DNA of 64,000 bases from Oxytricha trifallax (GCA_000711775.1 ARYC01017749.1:1-64000); one strand, 5' to 3'; counted from the stretch's first letter, positions 22,505 through 34,584 are shown. Program-made: numbers and translations. Notes: a model not told the origin generated them from the letters alone.

Positions 22505-23933
22505 TCAAAATGCACTTTTGGATAATTTGGGAGAGGTCTGAAGTTTATCTTGCTTAACTACAATTTTTTCTGCTCTATTGATTTGTCCTATCTTGAGTTT
22601 GGTTTTATTATTATTGAGTCTGCCTTTTTTTATTGATTGTGAGACTCTGGTTTTGTCTATAAACTACTTTATTCTTTGCTTAGCATCTTTCTCTCACCTT
22701 GTAGAGTAGTATTCGTTGCGAGGCATATTGCACTCTATTATTATTGCTGCTAAAGCCCACACATCCCACTAAAAGTCGCCATCTCTCCAGTCTTCTCTTT
22801 CTGGATAGTAGCCTTGAGTTACCATTACAGTTCCAAGCCTTGAGACTTCCACTCTTTAGGCTCTGTTGAAATCAATTATTGCTACTCTTACTGGTGAAAA
22901 GTCTTTCATAATATTCTCAGGCTTTAAATCTCTGTGAGAAAACCCTAAACTGTGAAGCTCTTTAATACCTTATGTGGTCTGAGTTGCTATTTATCAAAGT
23001 TAGTTATGATTCCTTTGATCTGTTATGAAATCTCTTAGAATCATTTCATAGAGTGGGAGTCTGAAAGCAACATGATCCTTGGCAAGGAGAACAGCATCTA
23101 GCTTGATTAAGTAACTACACTCTTTAAACTTTGCTTGAGTGAGTACTTGATACTCATTTGTAAACTTCATCTAATATTTATCATTACTTAAGAGATAGTG
23201 AAGGGATACACCTTGCATGCGTATTGATGATCATTGATAACTTTCTTATCAAAGGAGTCTTCTAATATTAGGTAGCTTTAAAGAGAAGTATCTAGGTCAA
23301 CTTAAGCAAGAACGGGTATTTTCTTGTATTGAATCTTGATCATAATTTTTGTTATTTCAAAGGTCAGTTTGTTGCGTGCCTTCCTAACGTACTCTAACTC
23401 TCTTTGCTTATTCAGGCACAACGACCTTTGAATATTCCCTCGCTTTTCTTTTGTTGAGAAGCTTCAGCTCAACTTCATGATTCTCAACCTCTATATATTT
23501 CTTGTGAGCTTTTACAAGTCTCTTGTATGAGAGTATTGCTCATGGCACTCAAAGCAGTCATACTTTCCATCTATTTTATCATGCTTTAAGTATACAGTGG
23601 GCTTTGCTTCTCTCTGCTCCTTCATATGTCTGAACCAGCTTGATTTATGAGCAAAATCTCTCTCACATAACTCACAAAAATAGACTTCAACTTCTTCAGT
23701 TTGTATAGAATTTCATTAATACCTTTCTCCTCCTCTCTGTCTCCCACACACTTGTTTGCCATTAATTTTCTATTATTAATTTCAATTTCAATAACAGAGA
23801 CATCAAGTGATAGCTCTGATAGTTCCTTATGAGAGTTCATCTCGCAGCTATCACACTTTTTATTGCTCCCAAAGGTAAGTCTCATTTAGTTTTATGGAAG
23901 TGCTGTTGGTTTTCTTAAAATGTTAGCGCTCAT
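22505..23933 (-). pseudogene. TBE A zinc-finger protein kinase (57-kDa class), frameshifted
   Basis: Minus-strand ATG 23933 (MSANILRKPTALP) to TGA 22507-22505. The first frame ends early near 23622, and the zinc fingers continue in another frame: FCELCERDFAHKSSWFRH, then CFECHEQYSHTRDL. Downstream, kinase-like segments can be read (HSLGF, then a catalytic loop with LKPEN, near 22920-22960), as in copies B, C and D. TBE kinases are germline-limited proteins of unknown substrate. It is divergent from the 22-kDa gene across a 560-bp spacer full of short repeats. Confidence 0.8.
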
Positions 23934-24497
23934 ATTTAAATTTGAATTTAAAATTATATAACTGCCTCTATAATTGAGAGCTTATATGAGAGCTTTGCAA
24001 GCCTACAAGTATCAAGGGAAGTTCTTAGAGTATTAGCGAAGATAAATGAGCACTAAGAGACGAACAGCTCTAAAAATGGGTGAGAAAGTAACCATTTATA
24101 CTATCAATAATAAGTTGATTATAGTACGTACCGATTTAGGAGGTGCACCTAATTAAGTATTGTACTGCTTTAGGAGGTATTTTGTGATTTTATGATTAAA
24201 ATTAGGGTGCTCCTAATTAAGTACTAGCTTAAATTAATGCTCCTAATTAAGTAATAGCATTTTAGGAGCTGCTCCTAATTAAGTACGTACCAATTTAAAT
24301 TTAAGAATATGGAACTATAACAGTAGAAATTGATATCTATCTCTGAAGTTTGAAACCAGTTCTCAAAACCTTCTCCATATCCTACTTAGAGGTTGACCTC
24401 CTATAGGATGCCCATATTTAATAGTAAGTTTACAGAGGTAAATAATTGAAATCAATAAACATAAATTTAAATATCATTTCTTAGATCTGTAAGCAAG
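23934..24497. promoter_or_regulatory. Divergent spacer of TBE A with iterated CTCCTAATTAAGTA
   Basis: Between the diverging kinase and 22-kDa genes, 24120-24290 holds several copies of (G)CTCCTAATTAAGTA and GTACGTACC, often joined to TTAGGAGG half sites that make small inverted repeats. The placement suggests promoter or binding elements. Confidence 0.5.
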
Positions 24498-25284
24498 ATG
24501 GAGTCAATGAATGATGCAATGAAAAGAGTGCAAGCACAAGAATTGATTCAAAGATTTAGAAGCAAGGAGGATTTGCACCGCTACCTGGTGCAGCAAAGTA
24601 ATGAACTCATAGTAACTAATCTTGATTATGTAGTTGGTTTGTTCCTCCCAACGATGGAAGGTACTAAAATTTCATTTTTAAGAGCCATACTCTGCGAAGA
24701 GAAGAAAGCATTAAAAACTTAAGATGTAAAGTTTGCAGAGATTCCAAACTATCCTGAAATCTCTGTCACTAATTTATATGATAATGCAATGAATGACCCA
24801 GAGTTCGTTGTACCTGCCTACAAAGAAGCAGTTGTCAAATAAACTTCCTGAAAGAAACTATTTCTTTGGCATACTTGCAACAATAAAAGGTGATTACTTG
24901 AAAGAAATTATTCAAGAATCTCATAAGAAAAGGTACAGCATCTCTTCAGAAGATAAGGACAAACAAGGGATCAAGATAAGTGAGAGCTGGCTATCAGAGC
25001 TGCAGAAGCACCCTTATATTTCAAGTAAGATTTGTAGCTTAACTCTTTAGAAAAATCTGGTACTGGCATCTTCTTGATGAAGGAATCGAGCAAGCTTCAT
25101 AGAGAGCGAAAGTCGCAGACAAAGTATGAAGTTAGCAAGAGACTTTATTCAAATATTAAGCCTCCAGAGTAAATGAATATAGATGCTGGAGCTGACAGCA
25201 AGAGAAGAAACTTAGGAGGAGGGAAGCAAGAAGTAGAAGGAAAAGAAAGAGAAGCCAGCTCCCTCTAAAGAATTCTAAATGTGA
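24498..25284 (+). pseudogene. TBE A 22-kDa protein gene, frameshifted
   Basis: ATG 24498 (MESMNDAMKRVQAQ). The frame breaks near 24815, where the conserved DPE...LYLPTKKQLSNKLPERN block continues in the next frame, and shifts again near 25060 before MNIDAGADSKRRN and the TGA at 25282-25284. The family is a TBE-specific protein of unknown function. Its mid-section (FFGILATIKGDYLKEII) and charged tail are shared with B, C and D. Confidence 0.85.
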
Positions 25285-25293
25285 CTTATATAT

Positions 25294-26358
25294 TCATTAA
25301 CTTAACTACAAAACTTATTTATATACATTCACTCTCCCTTCTTTCGCACACTTTTATGCCAACTAATTATCACCTCTCTTAGCTGAACTTTTTATAAAAT
25401 CGAATGTATCGATGGGTAGGCCATGCATCAAGTGATATAGCAGCAGTTTCTTGTAATGACCATTTAGTATACCCCAGTAGAATTCAATTCCATTAAACTA
25501 TGGACTGTAAGGTACGTTGAACACTGGCGTTATTCTAAGTTGTTCATAACTCTTCCTTGTATCTTTAGTCTTATGAACAGAAAGATTATCAACGAATAGT
25601 ATAATCTCTTATTCAGGGTACTTCTCTCTTAGCTGCTCTAAGAACTTAATATACTACTCTGTCTTAATAATAGAGCGAGGATGAATAACATAAATTTCTA
25701 AACCAGCATCCTGGCTAATTCCTCGTAGAATTGCCATTGCTTATACCTTGACTTCCCAGTCATATACTTCTATATTACTATGCCTCTTATACCATGACTT
25801 CTAAATAAAAGTGTTGAAGGTAAACACAGTCTCGTCATGAATAAACTTAATATTATTCTATTAGCCTCTCTGCATTAGATTATAAATATAATCTAAGTTA
25901 TTGTTGTAAAATAGCAAAGTGAAATCAATTACTTTTTTGATACGATTTACACCTTTGTAAGAGATACCGTTTCGTTTATAGATGTTTGCTATAGAATAAG
26001 CAGAAATCTTCAACTCTGGGAATTTGCTATGAAACTTAGTAGCTCATTGGTCTAAAGAGAAGTGAGCCCAAAACTTCAAAGTTTTTTCATTAATAAGATA
26101 GTCAATATACTTTTATAGAAACTTTGACTTCCTTTTAGGCAAAGAATTCAGCTATTATTGCTTTATATAAAAAGCTTTCAAGCAGTGAGAGCGAACAGTT
26201 GATGGACCACGCTTTAAGAGCAGTGCTATAGACTTATAATTCAGTACTGGTTTGACTTATTCACTATACATATCACATCCATAGCACAATTTAAATACTA
26301 AATCTAAATACTCTCCATCATATATAGACCCCAAAAGCTTGCTATTTTAGTCTCGCAT
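25294..26358 (-). pseudogene. TBE A 42-kDa transposase with nonsense codon
   Basis: Minus-strand ATG 26358 to TGA 25296-25294, exactly 355 codons like copies B and C. The C-terminal VPYSPQFNGIEFYW contains the catalytic Glu, and the gene keeps the D, D, E order of IS630/Tc1-type TBE transposases. TBE transposases are expressed during development and help remove germline-limited DNA in Oxytricha. In this copy the codon after FSLDQ is TGA (near 26050) where B and C have CGA, a C-to-T nonsense change. Confidence 0.88.
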
Positions 26359-26443
26359 TTAATTAATAACCCCAACCCCTAACAAATTCCATACAAATCA
26401 AAGCACATATAAACCTCATTAAGGGATTTTGGGTTTTGATTCC

Positions 26444-26627
26444 TTGTCAAATAAATTGTTAAATATTAAGTAATTTACTTAAAGATGAATTTTACCATTT
26501 TTTAGGAGGTGAGCAAAAATAAATTTTCAAAAATAATAAAAATTAAATGTCTAGGTCACCTAACAGTATGGTCAATTTAGGGACGTAGAGCTCAATTTAA
26601 ATATAAGAATTTCTTCTGTCTCAAAGA
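26444..26627 (+). repeat. Direct repeat flanking TBE A, right copy
   Basis: Second copy of the 185-bp sequence at 22196-22381, starting right after the ATT target duplication and ending at TCTGTCTCAAAGA. Confidence 0.75.
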
Positions 26628-27329
26628 CTGCAGAGATACGAAGGATTTGAATTTATTAAATATATAGTAAAATTCATTGTATAAAATCTGAAGCAAAATA
26701 TTCTAGTTGGAATTAATTATGAGAGATACATTAGAAGTTAAAAGTGCATCTACAATATGTTTAACAAGAGTAGAAATAATTTGTCTACCAACACATAAAT
26801 TACTGATCACTCCCATTAAAGCTTGTCGTACCTAATCTATAATTTATAGAATGTTTCCATTCAGATTGATTTATACCAACCGCTAAAATACAATTCACAA
26901 TGCTCCTATATCCCAGTTTATCCCCGGACAACTGTTTTTAACTCTATTATTATTATTAATTGTAAAAATGTAAACTTTAGATTTTTGATAATTCAAAAAT
27001 AACATCTGTATTGTAAATGAAATTAAGGTTAAAAGTGGCAGAGACTCTTGCGTAGAGGACGCTGTATATTTATAGTATAATTTCTTACTCAGATATCCTT
27101 TTCAGGGTCAAAGAAAAAAGGAAATCTTTGATTGTCAGGCCACTCCATGCAATTGCACCTTTCATATGTCTCCTCGAATTATCTTGAGCAATAATTTACA
27201 CGCTCCTAGAAATAATCTGCTTTCCTCTACTATAAATCACATATTCTGACCAATCTAATTAAAGTTTTTATGCTGAGGAGGTGCCTTTACATATTCCTAT
27301 CGGTAATATAAAGTATACTTACCATTCAA
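26628..27329. other. AT-rich DNA with a slightly GC-richer stretch
   Basis: No defined gene. From about 27000 the composition rises and continues into the island below. Confidence 0.35.
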
Positions 27330-27560
27330 CTTTAGGCAATCGAAGAATTCTTGAGAGCCCCTATTGCTGGTAAAAGGCTTTTTCGTATTTCCCCTAGAAA
27401 TAGATTTCATCTTACTCTGCTAATGCCTAAAGTATCAAAGACAGCTTGAAACACGTATTCATTTGCAAAGAATAAATCAATGATTTATTGACTCAGTATG
27501 GATAGCAAAAGACGAGCAAGCTGCTGTTGGCATAGCCAATATCTCATTTATCATGAGTGT
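27330..27560 (-). other. Coding island, possible macronuclear-destined segment
   Basis: On the minus strand ATG 27552 opens MRYWLCQQQLARLL, followed by DLFFANEYVFQAVFDTLG and ending at a TGA near 27413. A neighbouring frame (NLFLGEIRKSLLPAIGAL) continues before a GTAAGT at about 27320. Protein-like composition, a frame change and a splice-like site suggest part of a normal gene split by germline-limited DNA. The family is not recognised. Confidence 0.4.
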
Positions 27561-27719
27561 GTGCTATGATTTAACCATATTCTTTCCATATATGAAATTT
27601 TATATTTTTTGAGAACTTCCAATACGCTGTTACAAAGCATTCACCGCTCTGATAGCATTAGTGATAACAGTCGAATGAGTAGTTATATTATATCCGGTGG
27701 TTAAAGTTTTAAGGGGTTC

Positions 27720-28571
27720 ATTAAAGTTTTTTTAATAATATCTTTAAATACAGTATTATCTATTAAGTTTAATACAAAAAAAGCAATTAATGATTGTTGC
27801 TTAACAATTAAAATTAAACTAATTTTGTACTTATATTCAATATATTAAATGAAAATGCATTTTAAAAAAGTAAAGCAATCAAACTAAATATTTTTAAAAG
27901 AATTGCTTGTTTCTTTTTATAATTTAAGCAACCCTCTGATGCTACAAATCTAAGACTTTTATATTAAAATGGAAAAATTAATTACAAAGCATTTTGAAAT
28001 AAAATAATTATTAATTACTTAATAACTGAAGTAATATTTTTATTTTACAATCAACTATAACACTATAAATAAGTATTTAGATTACATTAATTATGAGATT
28101 CTTTAATGAACTATTTTATATTTAGATTATTTTAACTTGCATCATATTATTATATTTTCTCTATTCCATAAACTTATAATCAATTTTTAATTGTCATAAA
28201 TAAATAAAAATTAAAAACTTTTGAAGGCAAGTTTAAAACTGCATCACCATCCTTGTTAAAGTTCTTACTTACACATAGCAAAAAACACTAATTTACTAAG
28301 TCTAACAGGGATAAAACTGTTTAAATTTACCAATAGCTAGAATTTAATTGAAGTAAGATGATCTTTAATATGCATTAAATACAACTTTTGAAATTACAAT
28401 AAGTTTTAGGTAATAGATGTAATAAATGAAAAGAGACTTTTGTGTATTTTCTTCGATTTATAATATTGATATAAAATAGAAAGGCTTAAATAAATTAAAT
28501 TATTTGCTTTTGTTTACATAAATATATAGAAAAATATGTAAATTAAACACCAAATTGAAATTTCTATTAAT
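27720..28571. other. Non-coding AT-rich DNA
   Basis: AT-rich spacer up to the target site of TBE B, with no supported feature. Confidence 0.5.
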
Positions 28572-28676
28572 ATTCAAAACCCCAAAACTCCTTAGTGAGG
28601 TTTATAAGTGCTTTGATTTGTAGGGTATAGTTGGGGTCTTATTGGGGTTAGTAGAGAAATTAGGTCAAATTGCAAA

Positions 28677-29741
28677 ATGAGAAATAGAAATTAGCGAAAT
28701 TTAGGGTCTATTTATGATGAGTAATATTTAGATTTACTGTTGCAGCTTAGGTATGGTACGAGTATTAATATAGACTTAGTCAAACCAGTCCTGAATTATG
28801 CAGCTATAGCAAAGCTACTTCACATGAGTGCCTCAACTGTTAGGTATCACTGCTTGCTAGCTGTTTAGCATTCTAATTCTGGTTCTTGAACCCATCCTGC
28901 AAGAAAATAAAAGTTCTCTCAAGTTCATATTGACTTCCTCTGCGACTCGAAGACTTTGAAGTATTGGGCACACTTTCCATTAGACTAGCGAGCTGTGATG
29001 TTTCATCGCAAGTTTCCTGGCATGCGTATCTCTCCATAGACTATAGCCAATATTTATAGACGAAATGGTATTACTTTCAAGACTGTCAACAGAGTGAAGA
29101 GAGTATTTGATTTTACAGTGCCATTTTATAGTAATAATTTAAACTATATATATTATTAAATGCAGAGAGCTATTGATAATAACATCAAGTTCATACATGC
29201 AGATGAAGCTGTGTTTACGTTCAACACTTTTATTAATAAGTCATGGTACAAGAAGTATGATAACATAGAAGTTTATGACTAAAAAGTAAAGGTAGTCACC
29301 CATGCAATTTTAGCTTGTATAAGTGAAGATTCAGGCTTAGAGAGTTATGTGATTCACCCTCGCTCTATTAAGCGAGAGTAGTATATAGAGTTCCTACATA
29401 AGCTCAGAGAGAAGTATAGCAACCAAGAGATCATCCTGTTTGTTGATAACCTTTCAGTTCATAAGACTAAGGAGTCTAAGAAAGCTTATGAAGACCTAAA
29501 CATAACTCCTGTTTATAACGTTCCTTATAGTCCTTAATTTAATGGAATAGAATTCTACTGGAGTTAAATCAAGACCCACTACAAGAAACTGCTGCTATAT
29601 CACCTAATGCATGACTTGCCTATAGATACAGTAGACTTGATTCAGAGTAGCTGCAAGAGAGTAAGCATAGATAAGACAACAGTTTGTGCGAGAGAAGGAA
29701 GAATGAATGTTTATAAATAAGTTTTAGATTTAAATGAATGA
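28677..29741 (+). pseudogene. TBE B 42-kDa transposase, intact except TGA at codon 71
   Basis: ATG 28677 to TGA 29739-29741, 355 codons. Catalytic residues are visible in HADEAVFTFNTF (Asp), LFVDNLSVHKT (Asp) and YSPQFNGIEFYW (Glu), the DDE layout of TBE transposases. The only internal stop is TGA at 28887-28889 (codon 71, between NSGS and THPARKQKF). The same codon is TGA in copy C. The rest shows no frameshift, which is unusual for a dead gene. Confidence 0.92.
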
Positions 29742-29747
29742 ATAAGT

Positions 29748-30535
29748 TCACATATTAAATTAACCCAGAAAGGGATTTGGCTTCTCCTTCTTCACCTCTT
29801 CTTATGGCTTGCTTGGACCCATATTTCTTCTCTTAGTGCCAGCTCCTGCATCTATGTTCATTTCATCTGGCTTTTAAAAATCTTTATAAAGTCTCTTGCT
29901 CACTTCATGAATAGTCTATGACTTTCTCTCTCTGTGAACCTTTGCATGTTCTTTCATTAGGAATATACCAGTTCCAGGTTTCCCTACAAAGTTATGTGTC
30001 AAAGCTTACTAGAGAGGAATGGATGCTTTTTAAGCTCCGCAAGCCAGGTCTCGCTTATTATTATGTCTTGCTTCTTTTAATCTTCAGGAGAAATAGATTA
30101 GCATTTTTTGTGAGCTTCTTCAATGATCTCTCTGTGATAACTCTCTCTTAAAGTGCCAAGAACACCAAAGAAGAAGCTCCTTTCTGGAAGCTTGTTAGAG
30201 AGTTGTTTCTTTGTAGGAAGATAAACTTCCAACTCTTCTTCTTTCATCGCATCCTCGTAGAGATTATTGACTGAAATCTCTATAGTTTGCTATATCTATC
30301 AAATTTATTTCATTGTTTTTGAAGGCTTTCTTCTCATCGCAGAGTAAAGCTTTTAAGAATGAAATTTTGGTACCTTCCATCGTTGAAAGGAATAAACCCA
30401 CTATAGTATATGATTAACTATATGCTGCATACTAACCATACTGAGTGAGGTATTGATAGAGATCTTCCTTTCTTCTAAATCTTGTATCATTTCTTAAGCT
30501 TCAACACTCTTCATTGCAGTACTTATAGATTCCAT
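29748..30535 (-). pseudogene. TBE B 22-kDa protein gene, damaged
   Basis: Minus-strand ATG 30535 (MESISTAMKSVEAQEM), ending near 29748. The frame changes soon after the first 20 codons, but the conserved block with YLPTKKQLSNKLPERS and the charged GPSKPQEEVKKEK tail are readable. Divergent from the kinase gene, and it ends next to the stop of the transposase. Confidence 0.8.
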
Positions 30536-31101
30536 CCTTGTTCCTTCTCTTCTTATTGAATTTCAAATTATAATATATAGAGTTCTGGATCCTACTGTTA
30601 AAAATCTTAGTATTAAATATGGGCATCTTATAGGAGGTCAACCTGGTAAGGATACGTGGAGAAAGCTGGCAGAAGCTGTAACAAACTTCAGAGATGGAGC
30701 TCCATTTTTATCAATTTAGTTCCATTAAATTAGTACTAAATTTGTTTAAATTTGATTAGTACCGGTACTAAATTCGTTTAAATTTAATTGGTACCAATTT
30801 AATAGTACCAAAACTTAATTAGTACCTACTTTTAAACTAATGAGGTTTTAATGTAAAAGTTCCAAAATTGTCCAAAACCTAATTGGTACCAGTACCAACC
30901 AGATTTTATACTTGGTTGGTACCAAAATCGAAAATATTAATCATGAAATTAGAAAAGTTATATTTATAAACTAAGCATAAATATGATCTCTAACACCTCT
31001 AATTTAACCATAATTGTTGTCGTATCAACTCCTATACAGAGTGACTATAACCAGGAAGGTTATTAGAGCTTAATTATAGAAATTTAAATTTGAATTTAAA
31101 C
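30536..31101. promoter_or_regulatory. Divergent spacer of TBE B with iterated TTGGTACC/TAGTACC
   Basis: 30720-30930 contains about nine GTACC or GGTAC motifs, some as perfect palindromes (GGTACC) and one as AGTACCGGTACT. The same array occurs inverted in copy C (45880-46040), while A and D carry different iterated motifs in the same place. Confidence 0.55.
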
Positions 31102-32547
31102 ATGGCAGCTAACTTAAATCGTAAGGCAGTTTCTCTTGGAACAGGTTAATCATTGCTCAACTTTGGGTCCTCCTAGAAACCAGAAGTAATTCATATTGAA
31201 AAGGAGGTGTAGCTAAGAGCTCTAAAGTTTAAAGCTGAGGTCTTTTAAATTTAAGTTTAAAACAAGAAGTAGAGTGCAGAGATGGGAGTTTAAACATAAG
31301 TTGAATTAGTTGAGGAAGATAAAGAACAGCAACGAATAGAAAAAATTAAAACATTTTAATGGGAAGACTGCTAAAATTTCTTCTTAACTGAGTCTTGCTT
31401 GAAGAGGCACATCAAAGAGGTACACTTTGGTAGAGCTAAGATCTACTTTAAGCATGATAAAGTAGATGGTAGATATTAGTGCACAGCATGCATGAAGTCT
31501 TATACTCACTCAGCCAAAGTAAAGAGGCATATGCAAAAGCACCACTTAAGCGAATTCCTGATTAAAGATGAGGAAACTTAAAAGCTTATACCTGCGAGAA
31601 GAAAAATAACTCTCTTGAGTCACAAAGACAACAAGAGGAAAGGCTCAAGAGGCAGAAGCGTTTTGAATCAATGAATCAGCCAGCAAATGGTACTCTTATA
31701 GCATGTCTTTAAGAAAGAGCTATGTATATACCTGCATTGAATGCAATTGATATTGAAAGCTGTATTGAAAATTACTTGCATTTTGACCTGCCAAACAAGG
31801 CTAAGCTTATAGTGATTGATGAGTATGCTTACAAAGTATATCCTTTTAAATATCTCATTAAAAACGAGCAGTATCAAAATGAATTTGCAAATGAATACAT
31901 AATACTGATAGAGGCTTAGAAAAAATAGTTTAAGAACTTACTTAGACTTGATGGAGTTATTCTTGGGCATGGATTTGTTGCATTAAGACTGAAAGTTTGA
32001 AATGACTTTGAAAGAGTATCTCTATCATAATAGATACCCAGATGATTTAAATGAGATACTGTCAGAAATAATTAAGGGTGTTTAAGAGCTTCATGAACTT
32101 GTGTATGTACATAGAGATTTGAAGCCTGAAAATGCTATGTTAAATCTCTGTCCATTAGAAATTGTAGTCATTGATTTCAATAGAGCAATAAGATAAGAAA
32201 TAGTAACTTTGGCTAAGGTGCTTGGCACACCAGGATACTTTCCAATCAGGGAGAAGTGGACTAATGGCTCTGTTTAATGGGATGTTTGGGCAGTTGCTGC
32301 CATAATCTTAGAGTGCGATATGGAAAGTATGTCTTACTTTGGAACAAAGCACGAAAAATAATCAATAAGTTTGGCTTCTTAACATATATAACAGGAAGAT
32401 GTCTGCAATGAAATTAAGAAGCTTGTAGAGATGATAATCGTAATAACTCCAGCTTATCCAAGATAATCGCTGGAAGACATACATGAGCCAATCAAGAGAG
32501 CTAGATTCAAGAGGTATCACAAAGATAAGCAGATAAAATTTGTTTGA
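31102..32547 (+). pseudogene. TBE B zinc-finger kinase, frameshifted
   Basis: ATG 31102 (MAANLNRKAVSLG) to TGA 32545-32547. The first zinc-finger candidate has lost its first cysteines to a change; the second, CTACMKSYTHSAKVKRH, is intact. The frame shifts near 31620 and again near 31995 (ALRLK before, EMTLKEY after). The kinase part has an AYKVYPF lysine, YVHRDLKPEN and VIDFN in place of DFG, then GTPGYFP and QWDVWAV. Copy C shows the undamaged version. Confidence 0.85.
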
Positions 32548-32689
32548 ATTAAGTACACTAATAATCATTAAATATTCATTAAATTCACAAAAAACCTGCG
32601 TTTTCTCTACTAACCCCAATAAGACCCCAACTATACCCTACAAATCAAAACACTTATAAACCTCACTAAGGAGTTTTGGGGTTTTGATT

Positions 32690-33147
32690 GCGACAATTAT
32701 ATCTATATTCCTTTTGTTAAATTGCCTTGAAACTAATTATTATAATTAATTTATCAAAATTTATTACTTATATAAATCGAATTAAATTTACTAGAAAATA
32801 AATATTTGAACTTCTGAACTGCTTTGATTACATCATATATTTAATAATATTCTGGATATACATTCTATTAGTGAGTTTATACCAAATTTTGTATATTGTT
32901 AATATAATGTTAATTACTTTTAGAGCTTATTTCTATTACTCTTAAAGTTTATGTATTCGGCTGAAGTTATTATAGTAATTGTTGCGATGGTTATATAAGT
33001 TGCTGTATTCTTAATTATATTTTTTCATCATGTAATTAATAATAATAATTGATATCATATTTCACTTTTGTATATAATCAAATCAGATACAAATATATAT
33101 CAAAATTATGATTATAATTATAAAGTAAACCTGAAATCTCTAAAAGA
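32690..33147. other. AT-rich spacer
   Basis: Follows the TBE B target site. No gene seen. Confidence 0.45.
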
Positions 33148-33695
33148 ATGGAAAAAATCACGACTACCTCTAGACAAGAGAGGGTCTCATCTAAGCCATC
33201 ATTGTTGGCAGCAGCTGTTTCCTTGTTTTCTTAACTGTCACTCCTAATCTTTGTGGTTATAGCTACTTATATTTCACCCACTTATCGAGTTTAATTCAAG
33301 TGAGAATGCCTGACTATTTTATAAGTAATATAGTAACACTACATATTACATCACATACTAATTATAATTAAATAAAATAAGTAATATCGTTTAAAGTATA
33401 AAGTGATATCGAACTAGCTTTCTTCAAAATGGAAGTTCATCACTTCCACGTGGAATTAAACAATTCAATTAGCCACTGTGAGTGATGATCTTCTTTAACT
33501 AGAGGTGAAATGCAAGTTGTTGAACTAGCTTGCTATAGAATGCCCATAATTGATGTGGAGCAAGCAATCATGAATGAGGAGTACTCAACTGTGCTTTCAA
33601 AAGGTAGAGTTGCTCTTCACCAGACTGAAAACAGCGAGTACAGCCATTTAAGTTAGCTAAATGACAAGCATCTAGTAATATAGTGATAGTAGATC
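33148..33695 (+). other. Coding islands encoding a membrane-anchored protein (MDS-like)
   Basis: ATG 33148 opens MEKITTTSRQERVSS, followed by a hydrophobic segment (LLIFVVIATYI) that looks like a membrane anchor, ending at a TGA near 33301. After about 100 bp of AT-rich DNA a second island (about 33412-33690) reads FKMEVHHFHVEL, then past a possible 27-nt intron (GTGAGT...AGAG, about 33478-33504), VELACYRMPIIDVEQ and SKGRVALHQTE, stopping at TGA near 33680. This island/spacer pattern is typical of macronuclear-destined segments split by an IES. The family is unknown. Confidence 0.5.
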
Positions 33696-33839
33696 TCTAC
33701 AGATTGACTAGAATTAGATTATAAATATCAAGTTATATGATATTATGCTTAAATAAATTATATATTATATGGATAAAATTAAATGTAAGGTAGGTGTAAC
33801 TTAATAGAGAGTACGCAGTCATTAGTTAGTATAGATAGC

Positions 33840-33950
33840 AAAATTAAATAATTAAAGCATTCTCCAATTGGAAAGAAGCCAGGTGTGTCTGTGTTGATAA
33901 CAGAGAAAGCAAATGTTTTATCCTTCAAGAAGATTAATCAGCTATAATAT
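33840..33950 (+). other. Short coding island (MDS-like)
   Basis: Reads NWKEARCVCVDNRES then KCFILQED in one frame. Higher GC than the flanking TA repeats. Possibly a further segment of the same gene. Confidence 0.35.
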
Positions 33951-34179
33951 TCATATATATATATATAATTATTTATTTATTAGTTATTACTTTTTAACAA
34001 TTTGATAATTGTCTTTTGCTCTTTAAGCGCGTGAAATGCAGTCAATTTAGCAGGTAGCAAGTGATTTGATATCTTCACTTCTAAAATGTAAATTCAAACT
34101 AGCTAGTTAACATTCAAACACATATCTTTATATCTTTTATATTATCACTTTATTAACATAAAAATATAGTTTAACATAA

Positions 34180-34440
34180 GCATCCCTCTCGCACTGGATA
34201 GAACTCTTAACGTGAACTTTATATAGCACTTGAAACTGGAAGAAGCAGAAAAGAAAAGACCAAGGGCAGCTACATCAATCCATAAAGACCAGTAGCTAAT
34301 AATGATGAAGGGGAGATTAACGTATTAACACATAAAAACAGATACAATCATGGGACTGTCCCTGGTTGCACTTATAAGAACAATTTGATAATATAAATCA
34401 AGGAATAATTTGAACTAAAACTTTTATTTTAATATATAAA
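34180..34440 (+). other. Coding island (MDS-like)
   Basis: One frame without TGA reads LYIALETGRSRKEKTKG, INPQRPVANND, and HGTVPGCTYKN. It is GC-richer than neighbours and flanked by AT-rich DNA. The order within any gene is unknown, and scrambling is common in this group. Confidence 0.4.
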
Positions 34441-34584
34441 CAGTTCAAGCGAATCATATCATAGTAAATGAAAATAATATACAAATACTTTATTTATAAA
34501 TCCTAGCAAGTAGACAATAGAATAGAGGCACATGTAAATATTTAAATGGACAATGCATGACAAGTCAAAGATATCCTTCATAAA

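Larger units (their letters stand above)
22382..26438. mobile_element. TBE copy A (telomere-bearing element), 4.06 kb
   Basis: Starts CAAAACCCCAAAACCCC and ends with the inverse, slightly decayed telomeric repeat. ATT lies on both sides (22379-22381 and 26439-26441), matching the 3-bp ANT target duplication known for TBEs. The terminal repeats extend about 80 bp. Gene order is kinase (minus), 22-kDa (plus), transposase (minus). Every gene carries a lesion, so it is an old copy. Confidence 0.95.
28575..32686. mobile_element. TBE copy B, 4.11 kb
   Basis: Begins CAAAACCCCAAAACTCC and ends in the inverse. ATT duplications lie at 28572-28574 and 32687-32689. The terminal repeats, about 85 bp, are almost identical to those of copy C. 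Gene order is transposase (plus), 22-kDa (minus), kinase (plus). It belongs to the same subfamily as C. Confidence 0.95.

Noticed and set aside
29918-30151. Plus-strand frame within TBE B
   Set aside because: Antisense to the 22-kDa gene, whose homologues in the other three TBEs confirm the minus strand.
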